A stretch of 64,000 nt of DNA from NCBI GenBank assembly GCA_904387375.1, contig CAJFLE010000001.1, positions 248,001-312,000 on the forward strand, read 5' to 3'. The notes under the pieces are model-generated. The model saw only the letters and a program-made list of their open reading frames with translations. It was not told where the DNA came from and searched no databases. The stretch comes from Candidatus Protoclostridium gallicola. GTDB lineage: Bacteria; Bacillota; Clostridia; Christensenellales; Pumilibacteraceae. This document shows, piece after piece, positions 17,565-25,981 of the stretch. A program made the translations under genes and the position numbers. Position 1 is the first letter of the stretch. Each line of letters starts with the position of its first letter.

Positions 17565-18788
17565 ATGTATATCAGAAGACATGCGGAAAAAACCGTTGCA
17601 AAGCTTTCGAAAATGTTCGGCGCCGTACTTGTCGCGGGACCGAGGCAGGTTGGAAAAACAACGATGCTGAACCAGATAGCCAACGGGCTCAACCGCGCCA
17701 CGCTGGACGATCCTATTATGCGCGCCGCTGCCGAAGAACAAAGCGGTACCTTCTTTTTGGACAATCCTCCTCCCGTATTCGTTGACGAGATACAAAAAGC
17801 CCCTGCCCTATTTGAACAGATAAAGCTGTATCTTGACAGAGACAGGAAAAAAGGTCAGTTCTATCTGTGCGGTTCACAGCAATTCAGAATGATGAAAGGT
17901 GTAAGCGAATCGCTTGCCGGCCGCATAGGTCTTGTAACACTGCTTGGCTTTTCAATGAGAGAAAGACAAGGATTAGCCTTCGATTTGCCGTTTATCCCGA
18001 CGGAAGAATACTTTACAGCGCGCAAAGCCGAAAAGGTCGAAATCGGATATTTCGATGCGTGGAACATGATCCACCGCGGCAGTATGCCCGAACTTGCCGA
18101 CAACCCCGATTATGATTGGCGGCTGTTCTACAGCTCCTATGTAAATACCTATATAGAAAGAGACGTCAAAGAACTGTCGGAAATCGGCGATACTGTAAAG
18201 TTTACTAATTTTATGATTGCTACAGCCGCCTCTGTCGGACAGCTTCTCAATCTGGCGTCGCTCGCGAGAGATGTCGGGATCAGCGTCCCTACTGCGGAAA
18301 GGTGGCTTTCCATACTCGCCGCATCGAATATCGTCTATCTTCTGCAACCCTACTCCAACAACATTTTGAAACGCGTTGTCAAAACTCCAAAGCTCTATTT
18401 CCTTGATACGGGACTTGCCGCCTATCTCACCAAGTGGACTACTCCTGAAGTGCTGAAAAACGGCGCAATGGCGGGAGCGTTCTTTGAAAACTTCGTACTT
18501 TCAGAGATCATCAAGAGCTACTATAACCAAGGGATTACCGAACCGCCGCTCTACTTTTACAGAGATAAGGATATGAACGAAATCGACCTGCTGATAGAAG
18601 ACGGCGGAACACTGTATCCCATTGAGATAAAGAAACACGCCGATCCGCACAAAAAGGACATCTCGGCTTTCCAAAAACTTGACAATATTCCCAATATGAA
18701 GCGCGGCACGGGCGGAGTTGTCTGCCTTTACGATAAAATGATATCTGTGTCGGAAACGGATAAGGTTATCCCGATAAGTTACCTCTGA
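17565..18788 (+). CDS. AAA_14/DUF4143-family ATPase
   Basis: 407 aa; Walker A GPRQVGKTT, Walker B VFVDEIQKAP, C-terminal DUF4143-type segment (KTPKLYFLDTGLAAYL, YRDKDMNEIDLLIEDGGTLYPIEIKK). Confidence 0.92.
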   Translation: MYIRRHAEKTVAKLSKMFGAVLVAGPRQVGKTTMLNQIANGLNRATLDDPIMRAAAEEQSGTFFLDNPPPVFVDEIQKAPALFEQIKLYLDRDRKKGQFYLCGSQQFRMMKGVSESLAGRIGLVTLLGFSMRERQGLAFDLPFIPTEEYFTARKAEKVEIGYFDAWNMIHRGSMPELADNPDYDWRLFYSSYVNTYIERDVKELSEIGDTVKFTNFMIATAASVGQLLNLASLARDVGISVPTAERWLSILAASNIVYLLQPYSNNILKRVVKTPKLYFLDTGLAAYLTKWTTPEVLKNGAMAGAFFENFVLSEIIKSYYNQGITEPPLYFYRDKDMNEIDLLIEDGGTLYPIEIKKHADPHKKDISAFQKLDNIPNMKRGTGGVVCLYDKMISVSETDKVIPISYL

Positions 18789-18848
18789 AAACCCTGTTTT
18801 GCAGCCGTCCTATGTAGCAGCCTTCGTCCCGGCACGAGAAATCATCGT

Positions 18849-19294
18849 AAAGTAACTGTCAGATTATAGAGGAATGGAACAGAATAACAAATATAATCGG
18901 CGCAGACATACTCGTGTTGGATATGCCGCTGCTCGACACCCGCACGAAAGCGGATACTTTGGTCGGCAAGTTCATTTCGGATATTGTGTTGCAGGTATTG
19001 TCTTTCGTAGCCGAGAATGAGCGGGAAAACAACAAAGCGCGACAAGCCGAGGGAATAAAAATAGCGAGAGAAAAGGGCGTCCGTTTCGGTCGCCCTTCGT
19101 TCGTCTATTCTGAAGAAATTTTATCCGTCGCAAACGACTATCTTTGCAAGAGTATCAAACTGAAAACCGCTTTGCAACTACTGAATATAAAGCAGGACAA
19201 TTTTTTCTATCATTTAAGAAAGATAAAGAAAACAAAAGCTAAAACCGTTAATTCTGTCGCGGAAACGATCAAAGACAACTCGGCAAATAATTGA
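18849..19294 (+). pseudogene. 5'-truncated serine recombinase (resolvase/invertase family)
   Basis: Frame opens after TAA at 18848: SNCQIIEEWNRITNIIGADILVLDMPLLDTRTKADTLVGKFISDIVLQVLSFVAENERENNKARQAEGIKIAREKGVRFGRP. This is the mid/C-terminal resolvase region; the catalytic-Ser N-terminal half is absent. Confidence 0.88.
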
Positions 19295-19305
19295 CTTATA
19301 AAACA

Positions 19306-20733
19306 TCATGTGTTTGTTTTTTCTTTGTCAGCAGCGTTCATTTTGGACATAAATCTTCTGAACTGAAAGAAAAACAAAATTGCCGTAAAAAGCACTGCGA
19401 TTGTGTCGGCTACCGGCTCAGCCATAAATACCGCAGTCGCCTTATCTGCGGTAAAGATCAAAGGCATAATGTAAATCAGCGGTAAAAGAAGCACGAATTT
19501 TCTGACGACGGCGACGATGACGGAAGCCAAGGCGTTCCCCATGGACGTGAACGTCATCTGACATGCCACCTGAATACCGAACAGTAAAAGCGCTCCGAGA
19601 TACATGCGCAGCGCGGGAATCGTATAACTCACCAACGCTTCGTTCGTATTGAACATCATAACGAAAGCCTGAGGAACGGCCATAACCAAAGCCCACAATG
19701 TGACGGAATAACACAGGCTGGCAGTAAGCAGCAGTCTGAATGCTTTTTTTACCCTCTCGGCATTTTTCGCGCCGTAATTGTAACTGATAATCGGCTGCGC
19801 ACCCTGCCCCAATCCCTGCAACGGAAGCATGGCGAACTGCATCACGCTTGATAATACGGTCATCGCGCCCACGGCAATATCGCCGCCGTAGTTTTGCAAT
19901 GAAGAGTTAAAACAGATAAGAATGATGCTTTCGCTCGCCTGCATTACGAATGTGGAAAAGCCGAGGGCAAGGCCGGGCAGAATAATGCCGGCTTTCAGCC
20001 TGAAGTATTCCGGACGGATTTTCAAAACCGTTTTCTTTCCGAACAGAAAAAACAGTACCCACGCGCATGACGCGGCCTGCGATATAATCGTCGCAAGAGC
20101 GGCGCCCCTTACACCCATGCCGAAGGCGTAAATAAACAACGGATCGAGACCTATATTCGCGACTGCGCCGATCAGCACCGATAACATTCCCGTCGTAGCG
20201 AAGCCCTGCGCCGTAATGAATGCGTTCATTCCGAGAGTAAGCTGTACGAATATAGTGCCTATTGCGTATATGTTCATATAATCCACGGCATAGCCGATGG
20301 TGTTTTCGCTGGCGCCGAACAGCCAGAGAAACTGTTCGTCAAAAATGAGCAGTACGGCCGTAAGCACTACGGAAATTATTATCTGAGTAACGAAACAGTT
20401 ACCGAGCGTCCTTTCGGCCGATTCGGTGTCGCCTTTTCCCATAAAGATCGAGGCGCGCGGCGCGCCGCCGTTCGCTATGAGCGCGGCAAAAGCGGATACA
20501 AGCAGAATGAGAGGCAGACATACGCCCAGACCGGTCAGCGCCAGCTGTCCGTCTTCCGGCATATGACCGATATAAATACGGTCGACAATATTGTACAGCA
20601 TGTTGATAAACTGAGCTACGACTGTCGGAATTGCCAGTCTGAGCAGAAGTTTTCCGATCGGTTCGCGTCCGAGAAAACTTTTATCGTCGTCTGCCATCCC
20701 CGCCGTCCGAGTACTTTGCTCACTCATTGTCAT
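19306..20733 (-). CDS. MATE family efflux transporter
   Basis: 475 aa, 12 TM-like segments; PIGKLLLRLAIPTVVAQFINMLYNIVDRIYIGH. Confidence 0.95.
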   Translation of the reverse strand: MTMSEQSTRTAGMADDDKSFLGREPIGKLLLRLAIPTVVAQFINMLYNIVDRIYIGHMPEDGQLALTGLGVCLPLILLVSAFAALIANGGAPRASIFMGKGDTESAERTLGNCFVTQIIISVVLTAVLLIFDEQFLWLFGASENTIGYAVDYMNIYAIGTIFVQLTLGMNAFITAQGFATTGMLSVLIGAVANIGLDPLFIYAFGMGVRGAALATIISQAASCAWVLFFLFGKKTVLKIRPEYFRLKAGIILPGLALGFSTFVMQASESIILICFNSSLQNYGGDIAVGAMTVLSSVMQFAMLPLQGLGQGAQPIISYNYGAKNAERVKKAFRLLLTASLCYSVTLWALVMAVPQAFVMMFNTNEALVSYTIPALRMYLGALLLFGIQVACQMTFTSMGNALASVIVAVVRKFVLLLPLIYIMPLIFTADKATAVFMAEPVADTIAVLFTAILFFFQFRRFMSKMNAADKEKTNT

Positions 20734-21181
20734 CGTCCTCCGCAGTGCACGTCGTCATTATATTTCGGGCATTTATCATAAGTTTTTGTCTGAGGCTGTC
20801 ATACAGCTCGGCTTCCGATTCGGTAAAGCCCGAAAACAATCGAGCGCCGAATTTTTGCCATTCCGCATCCAGCATATCTGTAACGGGCTGAGCCGCGGGA
20901 AGAAGACTCAGTCGTATCCTTCGACGATCCGATCGATCCTGCATACGCGCCAGATATCCGTAATTGATCAGACTGTCCACCGCCTGCGAAACGTTGCCTT
21001 TCGATAACATGCGATATTCCGCTATGTCGCCCGCCGTGTTCATTTTCGGATTATTATGCAGAAAGCCGATAACTTTTACTTCAAGCGGATTAAGTCCGAA
21101 TTTTGTGCTGATTTTTTTCAGCATTGCCCCGTATGCTTTTGCTACGTAATGTATACTCATCAACAGATCTATACTGTGCAT
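20720..21181 (-). CDS. MarR family transcriptional regulator
   Basis: wHTH: VIGFLHNNPKMNTAGDIAEYRMLSKGNVSQAVDSLINYGYLARMQDRSDRRRIRLSLLPA. Start placed at MHSIDLLMS. Confidence 0.9.
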   Translation of the reverse strand: MHSIDLLMSIHYVAKAYGAMLKKISTKFGLNPLEVKVIGFLHNNPKMNTAGDIAEYRMLSKGNVSQAVDSLINYGYLARMQDRSDRRRIRLSLLPAAQPVTDMLDAEWQKFGARLFSGFTESEAELYDSLRQKLMINARNIMTTCTAEDDDNE

Positions 21182-21218
21182 GGTTCGCTCCGTGACCGTA
21201 AAGGTTTTATTTAATATA

Positions 21219-21267
21219 GTTCTTTTTAGAACATTTTTATTATATACGTCCCGTCGTGATAAGTCAA
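21219..21267 (-). promoter_or_regulatory. Promoter plus palindrome upstream of marR-MATE
   Basis: Minus strand TTGACT - 17 nt - TATAAT (21239-21267), followed by GTTCTAAAAAGAAC (21219-21232), a possible MarR operator. Confidence 0.65.
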
Positions 21268-21302
21268 GCATTTCATGAGATACTGCGACGATATCTGCTC
21301 AA

Positions 21303-21349
21303 AGCAAAACTGAGAGACGCTCGCCGATGGAGCGTCTCTCAGTTTTGCT
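21303..21349 (-). terminator. Strong terminator downstream of the P-type ATPase
   Basis: agcaaaactgagagacgctc-gccgatg-gagcgtctctcagttttgct, perfect 20-bp stem. Confidence 0.9.
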
Positions 21350-21370
21350 AAATGCACCGTAGGTCGGCCG

Positions 21371-24070
21371 TTATGCGGCTTTGCGGCGCATACGTATAAA
21401 TATTTTCGAGATTTCTACGGCGATGAGCGGGAAAAGCGCGAGGCCGAGCACGATGAGATACTGATACCATTCGAGATATACGAGGTCGAAGAATCCCATG
21501 ACTCCGGGCACGAATGATACGAATACTACGATGGCCAGCGACGCGATAATCGCGTACGTCAGGAATTTGTTCCTGCCGCCGCCGTGCGCGAATATACTGT
21601 CGATATTCGAACGCTGGTTGACCGAATGCACGAGCTGCGAGAGCGCCATTACAAGGAATGTCATTGTCATGGCTACCGCATGCTTTTCCGCGGGCGTGGC
21701 GCCGAAGCAGGCTTCCGCAATCCAGTAAGCGGACAATGCAGCCGCTGTGATAAACAGTCCGTGCAGAGCAATTCGCACGATCACTCCCCTTTCGAACAGC
21801 GTTCCGCTTTTTACGGGCGGCACTTTCATGACGTTGCGGTCCGCCGGATCCACGCCGAGCGCGATCGCGGGCAGCGAGTCGGTGGCGAGGTTGATAAGCA
21901 GAATGTGTATAGCAAGAATGGGATCCTCCCAACCCAGACAGAACGCCAGGAACAGCGTCAGGATTTCGGCTATATTGCCGGCAACCAGAAACTGTATGAC
22001 CTTCTGTATATTGCGGTATACTCGCCGGCCTTCTCGCACGGCATACTCGATCGTCGTAAAGTTATCGTCGAGCAGTATCATGTCCGCGGCGTCCTTCGCA
22101 ACGTCTGTGCCCGTAATGCCCATCGCGACGCCGATGTCAGCCTCTTTGAGCGCCGGACTGTCGTTGACGCCGTCGCCCGTCATGGCCGCGACCTCGCCGC
22201 AGCGTTTGAGCGATTTGATAATGCGCAGTTTGTCAGCCGGCGATACTCTTGCGAACACGGCGGCTTTTCTGACCGCCTCGTCCAGCTGCTCGTCCGTCAT
22301 CTCGTCGAGTTCCTGTCCGGATACGACGATATTGCCGTCTCCGAATATGTGCAGCTGACGGGCTATGGCAAGCGCCGTTACTTTGTGATCTCCCGTTATC
22401 ATGATAACGCGTATGCCTGCCTGCCGGCACGACTCGACGGCGCCGATTACCTCTTCCCGCGGCGGATCTATCATTCCCACCGCGCCGACGAACGTCATTC
22501 CGTATTCCATGTCGGCCGAATCGTCTTCAGGCACTTCGACGCCGCGGCGTACGGCAAAGCCGAGCACGCGAAGCGCGTTTCCGCTCATCCCGTTGCAGGT
22601 GGCGAGAATACGGCGTCTGTCCTCTTCCGTCATGTCGCGCTCGCCGTCTGCGGCAAAAAAGCGCGTGCAGAGCGGAAGCATTTCATCTACAGCACCCTTT
22701 GTAAATGCTACAGGACCGCCCGGCATATCGTTTATTGTCGTCATACGCTTTCTGTCCGAATCGAATGGCTGTTCGAACAGTTTCGGATGCTTTTCCTCGT
22801 AATCGTCCGAATCTATGCCGTACTTCGCGGCAAAAAGTATGAGCGCGCCCTCGGTCGGATCCCCCAGCGTTTCGCCGGGACGGTCGGGATCCATGTGCGC
22901 GTTTACGCACAGCGAGCAGCCGTCCAGCAGCAGCCCTATCTGCTCGTCGGAATATCTGTCGCGCAGCCCGTCGGCCGTTCCGGGTCTGCCGGTGTCGAAA
23001 TCTCCGCCCATTGCGACATGCGTAACCGTCATCTTATTGAGCGTGAGCGTACCCGTTTTGTCGCAGCATATAACCGTGGCGCCGCCCAGCGTTTCCACCG
23101 CAGGCAGACTCTTTACCAGCGCGTTCTTCTTCGCCATACGCTGAACGCCGAACGCCATTATAATCGTAGCCGTAGCCGGCAGACCTTCGGGAATTATGGA
23201 TATCGCCAGCGATATGCCGAGCAGGACGAGCGACTGCCACGTTCTGCCGCCGCGTGCGAAACCTATAATCATAATGGTCACGCAGACCAGCAAACCTATA
23301 ACGGTCAGAATCTTGCCGACAGAGTTGAGCTTCTTTTTGATGGGCGTGCGGAAATCGTCCTGCGTTTTCAGCATATCCGCGATCTTTCCCACCTCGGTAT
23401 TCATTCCCGTGCCCACGACTATACCGGTAGCGTTGCCGTACATGACAACGGACGACGCGTATGCCATATTGACCCGGTCTCCCAGGGGCGTATCCGCGGC
23501 AAGCACCGCCTTGTCGTCTTTTTCCGCAGGCATGCTTTCCCCTGTCAGCGACGCCTCGCGTACACTCATATTGTTATCGTCGGTTATACGAATGTCGGCG
23601 GGAACTATCGTTCCGTCTTCCAGATATACGACATCGCCGGGCACAAGTTCGCACGCCGGTACGACGCTTTCCTCTCCGTTTCTGAGTACACGGGCAGTAG
23701 GCGCGGTCATCTGCTTGAGCGACGCGAGAGCATCGGCGGCTTTCTTTTCCTGAATCACGCCTATCGCGGCGTTAAGCACGATTACGGCGAAAATAACGAT
23801 TGCCTCGGGAAGTCCTTCGCCGTCGATGAAAAACATCACAAGCGAAAATATCATGGCCACAAAAAGTATGATCACCATGATGTCCGAGATCTGTTCGAGT
23901 ATCATTTTACCGATACTCTTCGGTTTTGTCTCGCGCAAGACGTTTTTCCCGTATCTGGCAAGACGTGCGGCAGCCTCCTCATCGGTCAGTCCGTCCGGAC
24001 CGGTATTAAGTTCTTCCTCAGTTTCGCGGCATGTCATCGCATGCCAGGGCCGTTGTAGGTTGTCGTCCAT
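21371..24070 (-). CDS. Cation-translocating P-type ATPase (calcium-transporting type)
   Basis: 899 aa; DKTGTLTLNKM phosphorylation motif, TGES, MTGDGVNDSPALKEADIGVAMG, PEGLPATATI. Confidence 0.95.
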   Translation of the reverse strand: MDDNLQRPWHAMTCRETEEELNTGPDGLTDEEAAARLARYGKNVLRETKPKSIGKMILEQISDIMVIILFVAMIFSLVMFFIDGEGLPEAIVIFAVIVLNAAIGVIQEKKAADALASLKQMTAPTARVLRNGEESVVPACELVPGDVVYLEDGTIVPADIRITDDNNMSVREASLTGESMPAEKDDKAVLAADTPLGDRVNMAYASSVVMYGNATGIVVGTGMNTEVGKIADMLKTQDDFRTPIKKKLNSVGKILTVIGLLVCVTIMIIGFARGGRTWQSLVLLGISLAISIIPEGLPATATIIMAFGVQRMAKKNALVKSLPAVETLGGATVICCDKTGTLTLNKMTVTHVAMGGDFDTGRPGTADGLRDRYSDEQIGLLLDGCSLCVNAHMDPDRPGETLGDPTEGALILFAAKYGIDSDDYEEKHPKLFEQPFDSDRKRMTTINDMPGGPVAFTKGAVDEMLPLCTRFFAADGERDMTEEDRRRILATCNGMSGNALRVLGFAVRRGVEVPEDDSADMEYGMTFVGAVGMIDPPREEVIGAVESCRQAGIRVIMITGDHKVTALAIARQLHIFGDGNIVVSGQELDEMTDEQLDEAVRKAAVFARVSPADKLRIIKSLKRCGEVAAMTGDGVNDSPALKEADIGVAMGITGTDVAKDAADMILLDDNFTTIEYAVREGRRVYRNIQKVIQFLVAGNIAEILTLFLAFCLGWEDPILAIHILLINLATDSLPAIALGVDPADRNVMKVPPVKSGTLFERGVIVRIALHGLFITAAALSAYWIAEACFGATPAEKHAVAMTMTFLVMALSQLVHSVNQRSNIDSIFAHGGGRNKFLTYAIIASLAIVVFVSFVPGVMGFFDLVYLEWYQYLIVLGLALFPLIAVEISKIFIRMRRKAA

Positions 24071-24114
24071 AGCGTTTTCTTTTTATTCCTCCGATATTAT
24101 TATATTTAAAACGC

Positions 24115-24157
24115 AAAAAGACATAACCATTAAGGCAAACCTTATGGCTATGTCTTT
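24115..24157 (-). terminator. Intrinsic terminator within the 5' leader of the P-type ATPase gene
   Basis: Minus strand AAAGACATAGCCATAAGG-TTTG-CCTTAATGGTTATGTCTTTTTG: long near-perfect stem plus U tract, about 45 nt upstream of the start codon. Confidence 0.85.
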
Positions 24158-24253
24158 GAATTTCATATTCGGTAAATAGTTTATACTTGGGTTGGCGTCG
24201 CTATTTCCGCCGTCACCGTCTTCCATTACGGAATAATTCTCCTTGCGTTTTAT
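24158..24253 (-). promoter_or_regulatory. Candidate structured leader / riboswitch aptamer region (class unassigned)
   Basis: About 95 nt between the strong promoter and the terminator, with small hairpins (TTCC-GTAAT-GGAA; GGCG-GAAATAGCGA-CGCC). Confidence 0.5.
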
Positions 24254-24259
24254 GAAAAT

Positions 24260-24289
24260 ATTATACTATATTGTCCGTACGCCTGTCAA
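24260..24289 (-). promoter_or_regulatory. SigA-type promoter for the P-type ATPase leader
   Basis: Minus strand TTGACA - 18 nt - TATAAT. Confidence 0.85.
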
Positions 24290-24302
24290 CGGAAAACATA
24301 TA

Positions 24303-25220
24303 TTATTTCAAAAAGCCGTTAATTATCATATCTTCGGCCTGCTTTTCATCCAATCCGAGCGTCATCAGCTTGTCGAGCTGTTCGCCCGCGATCTTGCCTA
24401 TCGCCGCTTCGTGTATCAGTCTTGCGTCCACGTTGTTGGCGTTGATCTTGGGCACGGCGGAGACATGGCCGTTGTCGAGTATGATGGCGTCGCATTCGGT
24501 ATGCCCGTTGCAGCGCGCGTTGCCGTCCATGCACGAAATAAACGTCTGGCGGGAATCGTCCCTCGCTACCGAACGGGATATGAGATGCGCCGCGCTGTCC
24601 TCGCCGTCCAGTCTGACGTCGAAGTCTGTGGTCGCCTCCTGGGTGCCGTGCGTCATGATCTTTTCCTTGACGGTCAGCACCGCGCGGTCGGCAAGCACCG
24701 CCGATGTCTTGCGGTAAGTCGAGTCGACGCCTTTGATCTGAACGGTATCCATTTCCATATAGCCGCCTTCGTCGATTTCTATGATCGTCGTCGGGTTCAT
24801 GATGCGGCCGCCCGTCCCCGAGCCTTCGCCGTAATGCTTTTCGACGTATCTGACTTTCGCATTTTTGCCGACGTGGAAAACGTGCACGCCGTCGTGACCC
24901 GACATAGCGCCGCCGTCGTTGTGTATGCCGCAGCCTGCGACTATAAGCACGTCCGCGTCGTCGCCGATATAAAAGTCGTTGTACACGAGATCTTTCAGCC
25001 CGGTTTCCGTAACGATAACCGGAATATCCACGCGCTCGTTCTTTGTCCCGGGCTTTATTATGATGTCTATTCCCGGTTTATCCTGCTTTGTAACAATATC
25101 TATGTTTTCTGTAGTATGTCTGCTGTCCAGCTTGCCGTCCGCACGGATATTGTACGCGCCGGCGGGTACGCACTCGAGGCCGGCTATGGTTTTCAGCAGG
25201 TCTTTCTTCATCTGATCCAT
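24303..25220 (-). CDS. SufB/SufD-family Fe-S scaffold (minimal SufBD/SmsB-like)
   Basis: 305 aa, beta-helix SufBD core (VGKNAKVRYVEKHYGEGSGTGGRIMNPTTIIEI, DARLIHEAAIGKI). Adjacent to a SufC-like ATPase. Confidence 0.88.
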   Translation of the reverse strand: MDQMKKDLLKTIAGLECVPAGAYNIRADGKLDSRHTTENIDIVTKQDKPGIDIIIKPGTKNERVDIPVIVTETGLKDLVYNDFYIGDDADVLIVAGCGIHNDGGAMSGHDGVHVFHVGKNAKVRYVEKHYGEGSGTGGRIMNPTTIIEIDEGGYMEMDTVQIKGVDSTYRKTSAVLADRAVLTVKEKIMTHGTQEATTDFDVRLDGEDSAAHLISRSVARDDSRQTFISCMDGNARCNGHTECDAIILDNGHVSAVPKINANNVDARLIHEAAIGKIAGEQLDKLMTLGLDEKQAEDMIINGFLK

Positions 25221-25224
25221 TGTG

Positions 25225-25950
25225 TTACTCCTTAATCTTGTCTGTAAGAGCGGTGCAGGCCGACGCCGTAAGTATTCCGGAGAGCACTTCGTCGCGGCTG
25301 CCGTCTCGTGCCACCTTGCCGCCCGATACCATTATTATCCTGTCTGCGATATTGAGTATGCGTTCCTGATGCGATATAATAAGTATGGTGCCCTGCGTCT
25401 TTTTATACATATTCTCGAACACAGAGATGAGATTATTGAAACTCCACAGGTCGATCCCTGCTTCCGGCTCGTCAAAAACCGTAACTTCCGCGCCGCGCGC
25501 CATTACCGAAGCTATTTCTATGCGCTTGAGTTCGCCGCCCGACAGGCTGGAGTCGATGTCGCGGTTCACGTATTCGCGCGCGCAAAGTCCCACCTCGGAC
25601 AGATACTCGCATATCTGCGATACGCCGAGTTTACGGCCTCCGGCAACCGATATGAGATCGCCTACCGTCACACCCTTGAACCGCACCGGCTGCTGGAAAG
25701 CGTAGCAGATTCCCTTCTGAGCGCGTTCGGAAACTCCGGCGTCGGTAATGTCTTCTCCGTTAAGGTATATGCGGCCGGACGTCGGTTTGTACAGTCCCAT
25801 TATTATTTTTGCGAGCGTGGATTTCCCGCCGCCGTTGGGCCCGGTGAACGCAACGAACCGCTCGTCAATTTTCAGACTTATGTCGTTGATTATATTCTTC
25901 TTTCCTTCTTCCGTATCAACAGCGAAGGAAATGTTTTTCAATTCGAGCAC
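25225..25950 (-). CDS. sufC: SufC-like Fe-S assembly ATPase
   Basis: 241 aa; GPNGGGKSTLAKIIMGL, CYAFQQP, LSGGELKRIEIASVMARGAEVTVFDEPEAGIDLWS. Confidence 0.9.
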   Translation of the reverse strand: MLELKNISFAVDTEEGKKNIINDISLKIDERFVAFTGPNGGGKSTLAKIIMGLYKPTSGRIYLNGEDITDAGVSERAQKGICYAFQQPVRFKGVTVGDLISVAGGRKLGVSQICEYLSEVGLCAREYVNRDIDSSLSGGELKRIEIASVMARGAEVTVFDEPEAGIDLWSFNNLISVFENMYKKTQGTILIISHQERILNIADRIIMVSGGKVARDGSRDEVLSGILTASACTALTDKIKE

Positions 25951-25981
25951 TTTGCAGCTCCTCCTCCGAAACAGTTTCTCA

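Noticed and set aside
21584-24058. 824-aa plus-strand ORF opposite the P-type ATPase
   Set aside because: Antisense shadow ORF; the opposite strand has unmistakable P-type ATPase motifs.
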